A stretch of DNA of 64,000 bases from Cycas panzhihuaensis (Eukaryota; Cycadophyta). Positions 34,650 to 45,384 of the stretch are shown here, in pieces (the first letter of the stretch is position 1; each line of letters begins with the position of its first letter). The notes below the pieces were generated by a model. That model was not told where the DNA came from. It searched no databases and saw only the letters and a program-made list of their open reading frames with translations. The position numbers were made by a program, and so were the translations under genes. The stretch is taken from the NCBI GenBank assembly GCA_023213395.1, contig CM041465.1, positions 156,929,741 to 156,993,740 of the forward strand, read 5' to 3'.

Positions 34650-36168
34650 CAGCGTCGCAGAAAAAAAATCAAAAAGTTTTTAATATATTTTTTTATATAA
34701 AGTTTAAAATTATTAAATTAATTTTTATAAAAATTTTAAATTCGAGTTTAAAAATCTTTAGCCCCCTTGACACTTTAGCCCCCAGCCCCGTGTCCCTACA
34801 CATGACTGTCGCTTATCATTAAAGGGGTCAACAACGTTTATAAACTTTTTTTCTTTTTTGTTTTTTTTATTTTTCATTTCACAAAGGGTACTTGGTGGTA
34901 TTTTTACTGTAACGTTTCACTGGGTCATTAGTTTCTAATGAAACATATCCCATTGCATCCAGAATTTTCTAAGTTGTAATTTTGACTAGTCATATGACCT
35001 ATTTGGAGCTAATTTGACTAGTTTTTAATCAGTTCAAAGTCAGGCATTGATTTTTAGATCATTTTTAAACTATTTTCATAAAATCCATTTTTCATTATAT
35101 TATATTTTATTACCAAGTGATTATTTTCTACCCGGATCTATTCTGCAGTCATCTACTATCAATAAACTTCGTTACCATCTATTTATTTTAATTTTTAAGA
35201 TCTATTCTAATCATTATTTTAATTGACCAAAGTGACACTTTAGTGTTTTTTAACACTTTTTGAACATTTTACCATAAAAGTACTTGTTGTCATTTTCATT
35301 ATAACTTTTCTGTTTTACATCAGAATTCAAATCCGTTAGTTTTGTTAGGAAGCTGACTCACTCCTCTTCGAACTGACACTATTATTTATAAGTTTTAAAA
35401 CTTTTTTTTTTAATTTTCAAACCTATCAAAATTGAGATACTTAATAGCCTCTAATTTATCATTTTTACATCTTTTTATATATTATTTTTCAAGTTTTTTC
35501 AACTAAAAAGTATATTAAGCCACTCTATAAATCATATTTGACTATTTTACATTATTCTATAATTTTTTATTAGCATTTTTATAATCTTTTAAGCCTCAGG
35601 CTCCTGTTAGGCCTTAAAAAGAGGATTGTACCTTTGGTTCATCAAAATATTAACTTCTAGGAACCCGTTTTCAAAATAGCCAGTTCCATTGAATAGTCCT
35701 TTTGTTAATCTTCAATTTGGTATAGTTTCACTTTATTATGATATCGTTTAGTACAACTTTGAAGCTACTAAACTTGAGCATTTGTCATATACCAATATTT
35801 AAAAAATTAAAAGGTTGAGAATTCTTTTATTTTTCATCATCAAAGTTTCAATTCAGATTTGTATAATTAAGAGGATCTTAGTTACTTTTAAAATTTACTT
35901 ATAAATAAATTATATTTTAAATTTTATTTGAAATTAGATTTTATAAGTTTATCATTTATTTGAAAGACATTTTTTATTTATCTTTATTAAAAAGATCATT
36001 TCCCTATTTGCTTTCACTTTCCAAAGTCTTTTTTTTTTCACTTTCAAAGGGCATTATATTTCTTGAGTATATTTAACATCATATAAGTTTGTCATATTTA
36101 TTCATTTATTAAGTTTTTTGACTTGGTAAAAACATATTCTTTTTTATGTACTAAAATTTTTCTACAAA
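34650..36168 (+). other. Distal Copia-2 leader, no gene (copy 2)
   Basis: About 1.5 kb of AT-rich sequence leading to the gag ATG at 36169. No protein similarity seen on either strand. Confidence 0.6.
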
Positions 36169-36798
36169 ATGGCAATCAATCTTAATAAAGTGCAATTTCC
36201 TATATTTGATAGCCATAATTTTTCACTATGGCATAAAACTATATAAAATTATTTTATTACACATGATCTTTGGAACTACTTATAGGATGAATATGATGTT
36301 AGTATTAAGGAAAACATTAAAAAAGATAATGAAGCCTTAGCATTACTATTTTGCACTATAAATGATGATGCGTTTTCTAGAGTTTATGAATTAACAATTT
36401 CTAAATCTATATGGGATGTCTTAATTTCTACTTATTGGGTAAATACCCTTAATGAATTTAACATTGATATTAAGCATGTGAAACAGGTGCAAGAATAGGT
36501 GGTTTGTAATGAAAAGACCAAGGAAGATTCAAGTCAAATGCACGATCATCTTGTTGCACAAGAACTTGATCATCCATTTGAGGGGGAGAGATATGATAAT
36601 ATGACAATTGTTCACAATACAAAGTTTTCAAAATATAAAGTTCAAGTTCCAAAAGTTAAAGTCAAAGTTGTAGCCACACCTCCACATTTGAATCAAGCTA
36701 TATTTACTTATAGTTTTTTCGCACCACTCAATAGCAAAGACACATACATTGCTATAAGGATGTGGCAAGTTAATAAAGATCAAGCTACAAGATAGATT
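36169..36798 (+). pseudogene. Copia-2 gag-like frame with unrecognised C-terminal part
   Basis: Gag forms the virus-like particle that packages element RNA. From the ATG at 36169 the frame shows the copia UBN2-type gag pattern: FDSHNFSLWHKTI, THDLWNYL, NEALALLFCTINDDAFSRVY and KSIWDVLISTYW. It continues in the same frame past a TAG at 36496-36498 for another 99 codons (36499-36798) whose sequence I do not recognise. Three in-frame stops fall at Gln-like positions (TAA or TAG). No CCHC knuckle and no protease follow. About 209 codons is short for a copia gag, so the 3' part is probably a deletion join. Confidence 0.7.
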
Positions 36799-36863
36799 TT
36801 AAAAGCTTTTTTCAAGTACAAATTCCATAAGTTTAAAGAGAAGACATTATTCGTAATGACCAT

Positions 36864-36875
36864 TAAGGGGGAGAA
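36864..36875 (+). promoter_or_regulatory. Copia-2 polypurine tract
   Basis: AAGGGGGAGAA lies immediately before the 3' LTR TG at 36876, where plus-strand DNA synthesis would be primed. Confidence 0.85.
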
Positions 36876-37270
36876 TGTTGGGGTTAATACCCATCACCCC
36901 ACTCTCACCTTTCAACCAGGAGTGCACACCTCACACTCATCAATTTACACATGTGGGTGCTTACATGTATAGGTCAGTTTAAGTTGATTTGATTTAAGTT
37001 GAGTTAAGTTTATTTGAGTTAAGTTAAGTTATTATTTTATTATTATTTAAATTTTAGAGGTTGAGGAGTTTCCTTCCTCCCCCAAACTATATATTTTGAG
37101 GGGTGTGCAACCATGGTGTCTTTAGACACTGCCTACTTTTGGACATTTGTAATGCTCTCTCACAGTAATGGATTGAATACAAAGGATTCTTATTTATGTA
37201 ACAATAATGTATTGATGTATGATTATTTGATTATATTCTGCCATGTTCTCCATCATTTTATTTTCCTATA
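36876..37270 (+). repeat. Copia-2 3' LTR, 395 bp
   Basis: Starts TGTTGGGGTTAATAC and ends CCTATA (terminal CA changed to TA). Followed by AGAAC at 37271-37275. Confidence 0.9.
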
Positions 37271-37275
37271 AGAAC

Positions 37276-39252
37276 TTATAATTAGTAATGTGCAATCATT
37301 AATGCTTGACCTCACCTTGAAATTTAAGACCTATTCTCGAGGGAGAAAGATACTGAAATATTTTTTCTTTATATTTAACCCTAATTTTATAGTTATGCTA
37401 GTGTTAATAAAGTTATGGGTGCTTTCTAGGTCAACGAGAATGAATACCTTCTTTTTCCTAAGGTATCCTATGAGTTTAATGGTGTTATTCCTAACATGGC
37501 TAATAGGGATATTTTAGGTTGGTCATCATCCAATGCTTCTTCATAATATACTTTCTCCTTAATGGGTTCCTCCTCTATATCTCACTGATATTCCCTATCA
37601 TCATCCTTAATTCCAACCTCTATGTAATATAATTTTTCCTCTATCCATTGATGCCCCCTTACCCAAGGTTTCTTACAGGTGTGGCATATACTTAGTGTTC
37701 TTTCCTTGGCCCTCTTTATCTCTCTAGATTTTTATATTGTGTCTTCTAACTTGATTACATTGGAATTAATATGTTAGCTCCTTTGAAATCCTTGATTACT
37801 TAGTCCTATTAATTTATATTCAGGTTAACAAACTATTGTTTAGGACCTCCTTTGAGTATGGATGGAATATTTACTCTATCTTGCTAATATGATAATATAT
37901 CCCAAGGAGACATGTTAAATTAACATATATCTTCTTAAATCTTGAGCTAAAAATTACTGATATAATAGAGGAGTGCTTCGATAGAAGTACTTCTATCCTT
38001 ACACTAAAGCTCCTAAAATTCATATATATATATACATATATTGTTAGATAGATCACCACTTTTAGAAATTATATGTTAGTTAGACATTATAGGAATCACT
38101 CTAATTATCTTCATGTTCCTTAAAGGATTCTATAAAATATTTAAAATTATGAGTCTTACCTTCTCTTTTTTATATTATAGTCCATGCGTACATAGGGACT
38201 ATAAGATGGTCGATATCAAAGTTGATTTATTTCTTGGCATCATTGATATATAATGAGTCAATAGCATATTCTATTTTTGTTAACCATTTGTCTACTTTAA
38301 TTTCACCATCCTATGAATAGGTTAGTGTCTTTAAATTATAAGAAAAACATGGTGGTTAAAAATGATCATATCTTTTATACTTCATATCTTTTATACTCCT
38401 TATGATCTTGTTGTATATATTTTTTTTTTTCTCTCCTTATTTTTATTACTTTAAGGCCCTCCAAGCCTATATATTCATTTGAGATCCCTTTTCATATATG
38501 AACTCTCTAACTTGTTGAATTTTTTATCTATATATTGTAGTATTTTGATGAGACCCTCATTAGTTAATTTTATAATCTTTTTAAGATCTTCTCTAAAGTT
38601 TTAAATCTTTTCAATATTATGATTCATCCTTTTGGTGGGTGTAACTACTTTTGGTTGCCTATATCCTGGGTAAAGTCCTAATTTTATAAATAAGTCAACA
38701 ACTTCCTTAATCTCTTGCTGCCTTTAATTTAGTCAAAAAATATTCCAATATATATCTCAAAATAATGCACTCTAGACTAGGGTTTCAACACTTCAAATAA
38801 AATCAAATTTTTATGCCTATAGCAAAAGCTGTGGCCCTTTTAAGGTGGGTCACGATTAGACTTTTGGGGACTATAATAGTACTTAATACTAATATGCTAA
38901 TAATATTTTGCTCTAATATCTAATCAATCCAAAACTACTTCCAATAGAAAAAAGATATTGAGATGCATAGATTCAAATAATATTTAAGGTCAATTAAATA
39001 CTTATAGCCAAAGTTATAACTATTTGAAGTTGAAGTAGTAGATTTTAGACCCTAAGATAATGATGAATAGTAGGCCAAAACTAAATTCCTTGTAATTTTT
39101 ATAATTTCACTCTAAAACTTGACATAACCACTTAAAATTTGTAAAATAATCTTGGTCAACTCAAATTTATAGTTATTGTTTTAAAATTCTTCTGTTTATA
39201 CTCTAAAAAATATAGATCCTTGATACACTAAAAATGAGTTTTTAATGCCACT
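37276..39252 (-). pseudogene. Gypsy-H gag and protease region with leader
   Basis: Minus strand, upstream half of the Gypsy-H polyprotein. Near 38310-38130 a gag segment is readable (DGEIK, DKWL, YAIDSLYINDAKK-like). Near 37715-37670 a decayed zinc knuckle reads CHTCKKPWVRGHQW, with Trp where the last Cys should be. The protease region follows near 37530-37370 (ISLLAMLGIT, later a LVDL-like segment). Gag normally makes the particle and protease processes it. The frame is broken by many stops. From about 38750 to 39252 is non-coding leader. At 38911-38923 GCTCTAATATCTA looks like a decayed initiator-tRNA site, but it lies 330 bases from the LTR, so I do not call it. Confidence 0.72.
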
Positions 39253-39381
39253 TGAAGTGATCTTAAATTAGATCTACTTTCACAAATGTAAAATAAAATT
39301 AAAATAAAAGCTAATTAAGATCTCTTAAGAGATAAATGGTTAAAAGACTCTAAATGAATTAACTTATAAAAGATGTTTTAT
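39253..39381 (-). repeat. Gypsy-H 5' LTR, left part
   Basis: Aligns with the first 130 bases of the 3' LTR copies (shared GATCTACTT, AGAGATAAAT and GAATTAACT blocks). It is interrupted at 39381 by LINE A. The last 13 bases, AAAGATGTTTTAT (39369-39381), recur at 51874-51886 as the target-site duplication. Confidence 0.8.
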
Positions 39382-39449
39382 TTATTTTTGACATGGTATA
39401 AATGAAGGGGTTTAAAAAGGGTCCCAATCCTATTACATAAGTTGCCTCT

Positions 39450-40354
39450 CAGCTAACAGATCTATCGTGTTAAGCCCATGGCCTAGCCATTCCCTAGCTT
39501 CCCAAACCCTATCTAATCCATCCCTGCCATAACAAGCCAAATGGCTATCTTTGACCATTCTCATGAGAAATGGCTTCCATATCTTGCTTAACTAGACTCA
39601 AAATCTCTTCTAGAGCTTCCTCTCTTCATACCCAATTCTTCTTATGTATTATGCCCGAGATTGCCAATTTATCAGCTACTCTATTCCCCTCTCTATAAGT
39701 ATGTCACACCAAGGTATTCTCTCTACCCTTAAGGGCATCTTGGGTATCTCTAATTATAGTTGCAACTTTCTAGTCAAACTCTCCCTCTCCTTTGAGTATA
39801 TTTATCATGTTTAATGAGTCCTCTTCTATAATTACCCTATCATAACTTTCCTATAGGGCCATATCCACTACCCTTTACATAGCTTCTATCTCTACCCTAT
39901 GGTTAGTTTGTCACTCATAATACTTCGTAAAATCCCACTTGACTTTCCCTTTCAAATTTTTACAAATACCACCAACTCTTGCCTCCATAAGATTTCTTTC
40001 AACTATCCCATCAAAATTAATTTTCACTTAATTTTCTAGGGAAGGAACCCAAGTGCATTTTCTTTTCATTCTTATGGTCTCTTTAGGCCTCATTATCTCC
40101 TAATTCTCTAATATTATACCTTCCAAATCTAAAATAAATTTCTCTTCTTTAACATTGACTATCTCTACAATGGCAACATAGGTGATTCCAAGTAGCCTAA
40201 CTTTATCCATTTGATTCTCCTTGAATATTCTTTTATTTCTCTCCTTCTATAAATTCCACATAAACATAGGCATAAAAATTTATCAAATATACACCAAGGC
40301 CCTACTCCTAAAGGGGCTCTTCTAGCCCATCACCTTCTCTTTAAGTGTTATAAG
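39450..40354 (-). pseudogene. LINE A ORF2 C-terminal part: RNase H, and 3' end
   Basis: Downstream part of LINE A ORF2, separated from the rest by Copia-1. The minus strand reads VKINFDGIVERNLMEA (about 40030-39990), then GGICKNLKGKVKWDF, NHRVEIEAM, a DRVIIEEDS block and HTYREGNRVADKLA near 39700. These are the Asp/Glu/Asp landmarks of a plant LINE RNase H. Several stops replace Gln or Trp. Confidence 0.78.
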
Positions 40355-40359
40355 GACCA

Positions 40360-40657
40360 TGAAAAGAGTGGATCTATCCTTTATCTCCATGCACTAAACA
40401 CAAAGGCAAACGTAGGAGAAAGAGAGACTTGAGAGAAAGAAAATAGCTCTCACAAAATGGGGAGGTAAGAATAAATTTCCTCCGTTGAGCTTTTACTTTT
40501 ATATTGAGAGAGGGAGCATTAGTATTAGGTGAAATGAAATTATACATAATGCACATGAAAATGCATTTCACTTAACTGATCTAATTTAAAGTTCACTTAA
40601 GACCCTTTTTTGAAATAATCAACTAATGTAATGACCTTGTGTCATTAACCATTTTCA
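40360..40657 (-). repeat. Copia-1 3' LTR, 298 bp
   Basis: Ends TGAAAAGAGTGG and CCATTTTCA on the plus strand, i.e. short inverted TGAAAA/TTTTCA termini. Matches 47418-47715 without gaps. Confidence 0.93.
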
Positions 40658-40668
40658 ATCCCCCCTTA
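40658..40668 (-). promoter_or_regulatory. Copia-1 polypurine tract
   Basis: Plus strand ATCCCCCCTTA, so the element strand reads TAAGGGGGGAT directly before the LTR. Confidence 0.85.
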
Positions 40669-41128
40669 ATGGTAGATGGTCATTTCATCCTATTTTATTC
40701 TATCCTATGAGGTCTTTATTTGAGCCTCTTATAAAGCAAACTACTATGACACTTTTGTAGGAAACCCTCATAGGGAAGAAAACCCACAAATTTTCTAATC
40801 TACTAACCTGGCTCAAGCAGCTCCTTAAATGTAGCTAGATAGCCAATCAATACCATGAATTTTGTAGATAAAATCTACTAAGTCTCCATATACCATTTGG
40901 TCATCGCCCATGCCCTTTCAGGTTTTCACAGGTTCTGATTTTCTAAAATGATACAACCCTTATCCTTTCGTGCCTACATGGGGTTTTCATGAATGGGATA
41001 GAGCAGAGACTTACTCTTGTCCTTCCACGCTTACAAGGGATTTTCATGAATGAGACAGAGTATGATGGTCCTATTGTCATCTCCTTCAATCAGTTAGAGA
41101 TAGAGGCCCTAAGGCCGAGTTACTTTCA
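40669..41128 (-). other. Copia-1 3' untranslated region
   Basis: Between the end of the polyprotein and the purine tract. It contains a short internal duplication around 40980-41060 (GGGATTTTCATGAATG-like, twice). No coding sequence seen. Confidence 0.6.
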
Positions 41129-44100
41129 AAATTGTTCAAATTTCACCTTCTTCAGTGGTTTGGTGAAGATATCGATCACTTGATCTGTTGTGGGGTAGTA
41201 CTCCAGTTGAATTGTACCATCATGAACTAATTCTCTAATCTTGTGGACTTTTGTACTTATATGTTTGGTACTGTCATGAAATATAGGATTTTTAGCTATT
41301 TGGATTGTAGATTGATTATCTACATATAAGCTAGTAGAACTTCTTTGGGTGGCATTTAATGTATTCAACAATTTTCTAAGCCATATCACCTCCTTGCTTG
41401 TCTCAGAAGTAGCAATGTACTCAGCTTCAGTAGTTGAGTCTGCAACTATCTTTTGTTATTTAGATCTCTATGATATTAGTGCTGTTCCAAGAAATGTTAC
41501 ATACCTAGATGTAGATCTTCCTATGTCTTTATCTCTAGCAAAGTCTGAGTCTGTGTATGCATAAAGTTTAAATTCTGCATTGGATTCATATAATAGACCA
41601 TATTTGCTAGTCATCTTTAGGTACCTCAACACTGACATATACCGCCAATGATTCTGCTTAGGATTTGTCATGAATCTTACAAGAATATAGACAGAGTGTG
41701 CAATATCTAGTCTTATGTTGGTAGTATAGATGAGACTACCTATAAGCTGCCTGTAGAGTGTTGCGTCTGCCTCCCTATTATCACCATTAACTAAGAGTTT
41801 AATATTAGGCTCCATAAGTGTATCCACTAGTCGAGCACCTTCCAACTAAAACTTTGTCAGAAGATTGTTGATATATTTTTCTTGGGAGAGAAAGATTTTG
41901 CCATCCTTTTGAGTTACTTTAATTCCCAAGTAATATTTCATCAACCCGAGGTCAGACAATTAAAAAGTTTTAGCAAGGTCCTTCTTTAGCTGGCTGATTA
42001 CCTATTTACTATTCCCCATTAAGAAATGTAGTCTTAACATCGATTTGGTAGATTTTCTAACCCTGTTGAGTAGTCAAGGCTATAAGAGTTCTGATTGTAG
42101 GCCACTTGGTTGTAGGAGTAAAGATTTCAGTGTAGTTAATGCCTTCCTTTTGCATGAATCCTTTTGCTACCAACCTCGCCTTATGTTTTTCTAGGGTGCC
42201 ATCTATTCTATACTTATTTTTGAACACCCATTTATTTTGAACTACCTTTCTTCCAAGTGGTATATCAACAAGCTCCCATGTACCATTTTTAATAAGATAT
42301 TGATACTCTTCGTTCATGGCATTTCTCCAAGCTGCATACTTTACAACTTCTTGGTACGGTAGAGGCTCTTCATTAAGAGTAAGATGCAGTTTTGTTGGTT
42401 TAAGCTCAATTGAAAGTGATTCATGCATCCTTGCTCTATGGGCACTTCTAGTGCCAATTTTGCCTACCTCATCTGGTCGCATATACTTGTGTAGCTGGTA
42501 GGCTTCACGAAAACTTCGAGTTAGGAATGAGGTTTTCATTTCCATAACCTCTTGATCTTCATTTTGATCTTAAAAAGGATCATGTGAAATATTTGGCATG
42601 GAGGAAGTTGACAATGCTAGAGAAGATGGGCCAGCCATAGATGTTGGAGAAGATGATCCTTCTGCTATGGCTTTGTCTTTGTTAACTTGGATGTTCATAA
42701 ATGATGGTGTTGGATATGTACACATTGGCTTGGAGTCACAACTTGTATCCTCTGAGGCTCTATTATTAGATTCCAGGATTTTGAGCAACTGTTCAGTATC
42801 TCCCCTCCTAAAATTTGGAATTTGGATATCAAATTCAATGGCATCATTAAATCAGTATGAAGGCATCTTGGAGTCAAGTTTGAGTAATTGATCTTTAGTC
42901 TCTATAAAGATAACATCTCTAGTGATGATGATTTTGCACTGTGAAGGTATGAAAACCTCGTATCCATTTTTGTCCATAGGGTATCCAACAAAGATGCCTT
43001 TGTTGGCTCTATCTTGGAGCTTATTTCTATGTTCCTCCAAAATATAAGCATAACAAGTAGAGCCAAATATTCTGAAATGGGAGATAGAGGGGGTTTGTCC
43101 ATACCATATTTCATGTGGATAGGGGTTGAGCTTGGAGGGACTAACAGTGTTGATGTAATACACAACAATCTAGATAGCCTCAGCCCAAAGATAGATAGGG
43201 ACATTCTTATATACTAGCATAGCACGAGCCATATTCATGATGGTCATGTTCATGCATTTGGCAACACCATTTTACTGGGGTGTACCTGCAACAGTGGTCT
43301 GATATTTGATTCCATGTTGACGTAGGTATGATTCAAACTCATTGGATGTGTACTCACCACCATTGTCAGTCCTAAGTATTTTGATTTTGAATCCAAATTC
43401 ATTTTCCACATGGGCCTTGAAAGCTTGAAATATAGAAAAAGCTTCATCTTTCTTTGCAAGAAAAGCAACCCATACTTTCTTGGTAAAATCATCAATGAAA
43501 GTAATATAGTACCACTTCTATTTGAGAGAAGGGATGGGCATAGGATCGCATATATCTAAGTGTACAAGCTGAAAGGTTGGCTAGATTTCCATTGACTATG
43601 AGGAAAGGGTTGTCTTTGAGATTTAGAAATAATACATGCTTCATATTTAAAGGGCTTAGAGGGGAACTTAGGAAAACCAGGAAGAGTGTCTTGTAGTTCT
43701 CTTAAACAATTAATTTTGATATGGCCCCCATACGAGCATGCCATAGAGTTGCTTGGGACAACTTTTGAGGAGTCAGGCTTGTGGTAAAAGCAGATTCATC
43801 ATCAACATAGTTGGCTTTAGAAGATGGTGAGCCAGTTAGGTGAAAAAGTTTACCATTAAGAATTCTAGTCATAACCACAACATTTGAAGGAGGGTGAATG
43901 ACATAGAGAGTTTGATTGTTTACAGTTACACTTAGATCAAATCCACGAGAGACAAGGGTGGACAGGGAGAGCAGATTTTGCTTCAGAGCAGGAATATATA
44001 AAACATCAACAAGTGTAAAATCTGGAAGGCCTGGGAGTTTTAGGCAAACAATTCCAAGTCCTTCAACTGGCTAAGATGATTTATCAGCCATATGTATAAC

Positions 44101-45384
44101 ACCATGAACTTCAGAGTCAAAATCTTGAAAGAATTGGTAATGACAAGTCATGTGTTGTGTCGCTCTAGTATCCATGATCCACGATGAAGTATGTGAGGTG
44201 GCACTATTTGCAACTCCAAGTAATGAAGACAAAAGTGAATAAGCAGAGCCACAATGAGCCTCAATATACTTAGTGGATCTATCAATAACATTCGATGAAG
44301 TAGTCCCAATTCTTTGAACGTGTGCATGAGCAAATTGCGTTCCATCAAAAGCATCTTTAAAAGAAGGATTATCAACATTATGTGCACCATGGCGCTATTG
44401 ATAACTTGGTAGTTTGTTGGTGGCAGTTTTATAATTTTTGGCATAATATCCTTTTCTATTACATCTTTGGAACATAATTGTTTGATTTCTAGTCTAAGTA
44501 TTGGGCTGGCTAGATTGTCTCTGATTACTAGATTTAGGTCCAGGTTGATTATTTTGGTCTTAGCCTTGAGATTGTTTTTGTTGGAGTTGAGGAGCCTATT
44601 GACTAAGAGGACATTATCCTTGTTGTCTACCTCTTCCTCTTCCATGGGAATTACCACCTCTACGAGAGTATTGACCTTGATTTTTGGTATAACAAAGATC
44701 TTCTTCCACTTCAAAAGCAACATCAATTAGATCTGATGTAGTGGCAAAGTTGGTATCAAAGGTCTTATCAAATTCAATGAACTTATCAGCAAGATCTTCA
44801 AAGTTTAGGGTTTTCAAAGTGCCACTAGATTGAAGACTTCCTAATAGATTTTTATAATCTGGGATATGGAGACATGACTGAATCAAGAAAGCCCATGTAA
44901 TGCATTGAGTTTTAAAATCTTTATCAATGGCTTGCTTGATTAGACGAAGGAGATTGATTATCTCACTTGCATGTCCTTTCTACATTTTTAATTTATTCAT
45001 CTTCAGCACTAAGTGAACAAATTCTAAGTCTAATTTAGTATCAAATTTCTTCTTAAGAACTTTAAGAACTTTCCATGCTATATCATGTACAGCTTCATCA
45101 ATGAGATTATACAGGGAATAATCAATGACAAGCAGTATCCCTACACAGATTTTATCAGCATCAAGTTCCCACTGGCGTTTAGCTGCAGCTTTAGTGGGAG
45201 CTATTGGAGCACCTCCTCCTGAAGCAACTGTGGTAGCTGTAGTTGCAATAGATGACATAGGTTATAAGTGATCTCTCCATAGACCTTCATACTTTACAGC
45301 ATTTTTGACACCAGTGAACCACATGTCCTAATTTTCTTTCCCTTTTAGAATGCAGTTCACATTTTGCTTGAACTATGAAGACAT
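41129..45384 (-). pseudogene. Copia-1 gag-pol polyprotein, decayed and RT-deleted
   Basis: Would encode gag, protease, integrase, RT and RNase H. Reading down from the ATG at 45384: gag with WDMWFTGVKNAVKY-like start and Arg/Gly-rich tail (44640), a knuckle degraded to MFQRCNRKGYYAKNY (44465), protease as DTRATQHMT near 44180 (family D[TS]GATxHM), integrase LWHARMGA (43750), DFTKKVWVAF (43480), RTDNGGEY (43350) and NGVAKCMN (43260) where the catalytic Glu of VAE is Lys. RT begins WELVDIPLGRKVVQNKWVFK and YQIDVKTTFLNGE (42020), then jumps to LSDLGLMKYYLGI (41930). The intervening part with YGLKQ and YVDD is absent. RNase H ends YVDNQSTIQIAKNP and DIFTKPL (41140). Stops are scattered. Confidence 0.9.

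Larger units (their letters stand above)
18719..36293. repeat. Tandem array copy 2
   Basis: Second full copy of the unit, 17575 bases against 17555 in copy 1. Part of the length difference comes from the (TAA)n tract and homopolymers. This copy leads into unique DNA at 36294, where the interrupted Copia-2 gag continues. Copy 2 is therefore the copy that joins the rest of Copia-2 and Gypsy-H. Confidence 0.92.
31498..37270 (+). mobile_element. Copia-2, gag-only copia retrotransposon with captured gene fragments
   Basis: Complete from LTR to LTR: 5' LTR 31498-31888, 3' LTR 36876-37270, target duplication AGAAC at 31493-31497 and 37271-37275. It is inserted in Gypsy-H between RT and protease. 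The internal part is a leader of about 4.3 kb, a gag-like frame from 36169, and a purine tract before the 3' LTR. No protease, integrase or RT motif is visible between gag and the 3' LTR (only about 380 bases), so it needs another element's enzymes. This layout fits the TR-GAG or LARD type of non-autonomous elements. LTRs differ by roughly 10% by eye. Confidence 0.85.

Noticed and set aside
36499-36795. A separate 98-codon gene after Copia-2 gag
   Set aside because: It is in frame with gag past a TAG at 36496-36498, so it is better read as the gag continuation.
38911-38923. Primer-binding site of Gypsy-H
   Set aside because: The word GCTCTAATATCTA resembles a tRNA-Met site but lies about 330 bases from the LTR edge set by alignment and target duplication.
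44148-44726. A 192-codon open frame on the minus strand in Copia-1 gag
   Set aside because: The real gag frame (Arg/Gly-rich tail, knuckle remnant) overlaps it in another frame. The long frame is a low-complexity Lys/Leu/Asn shadow.
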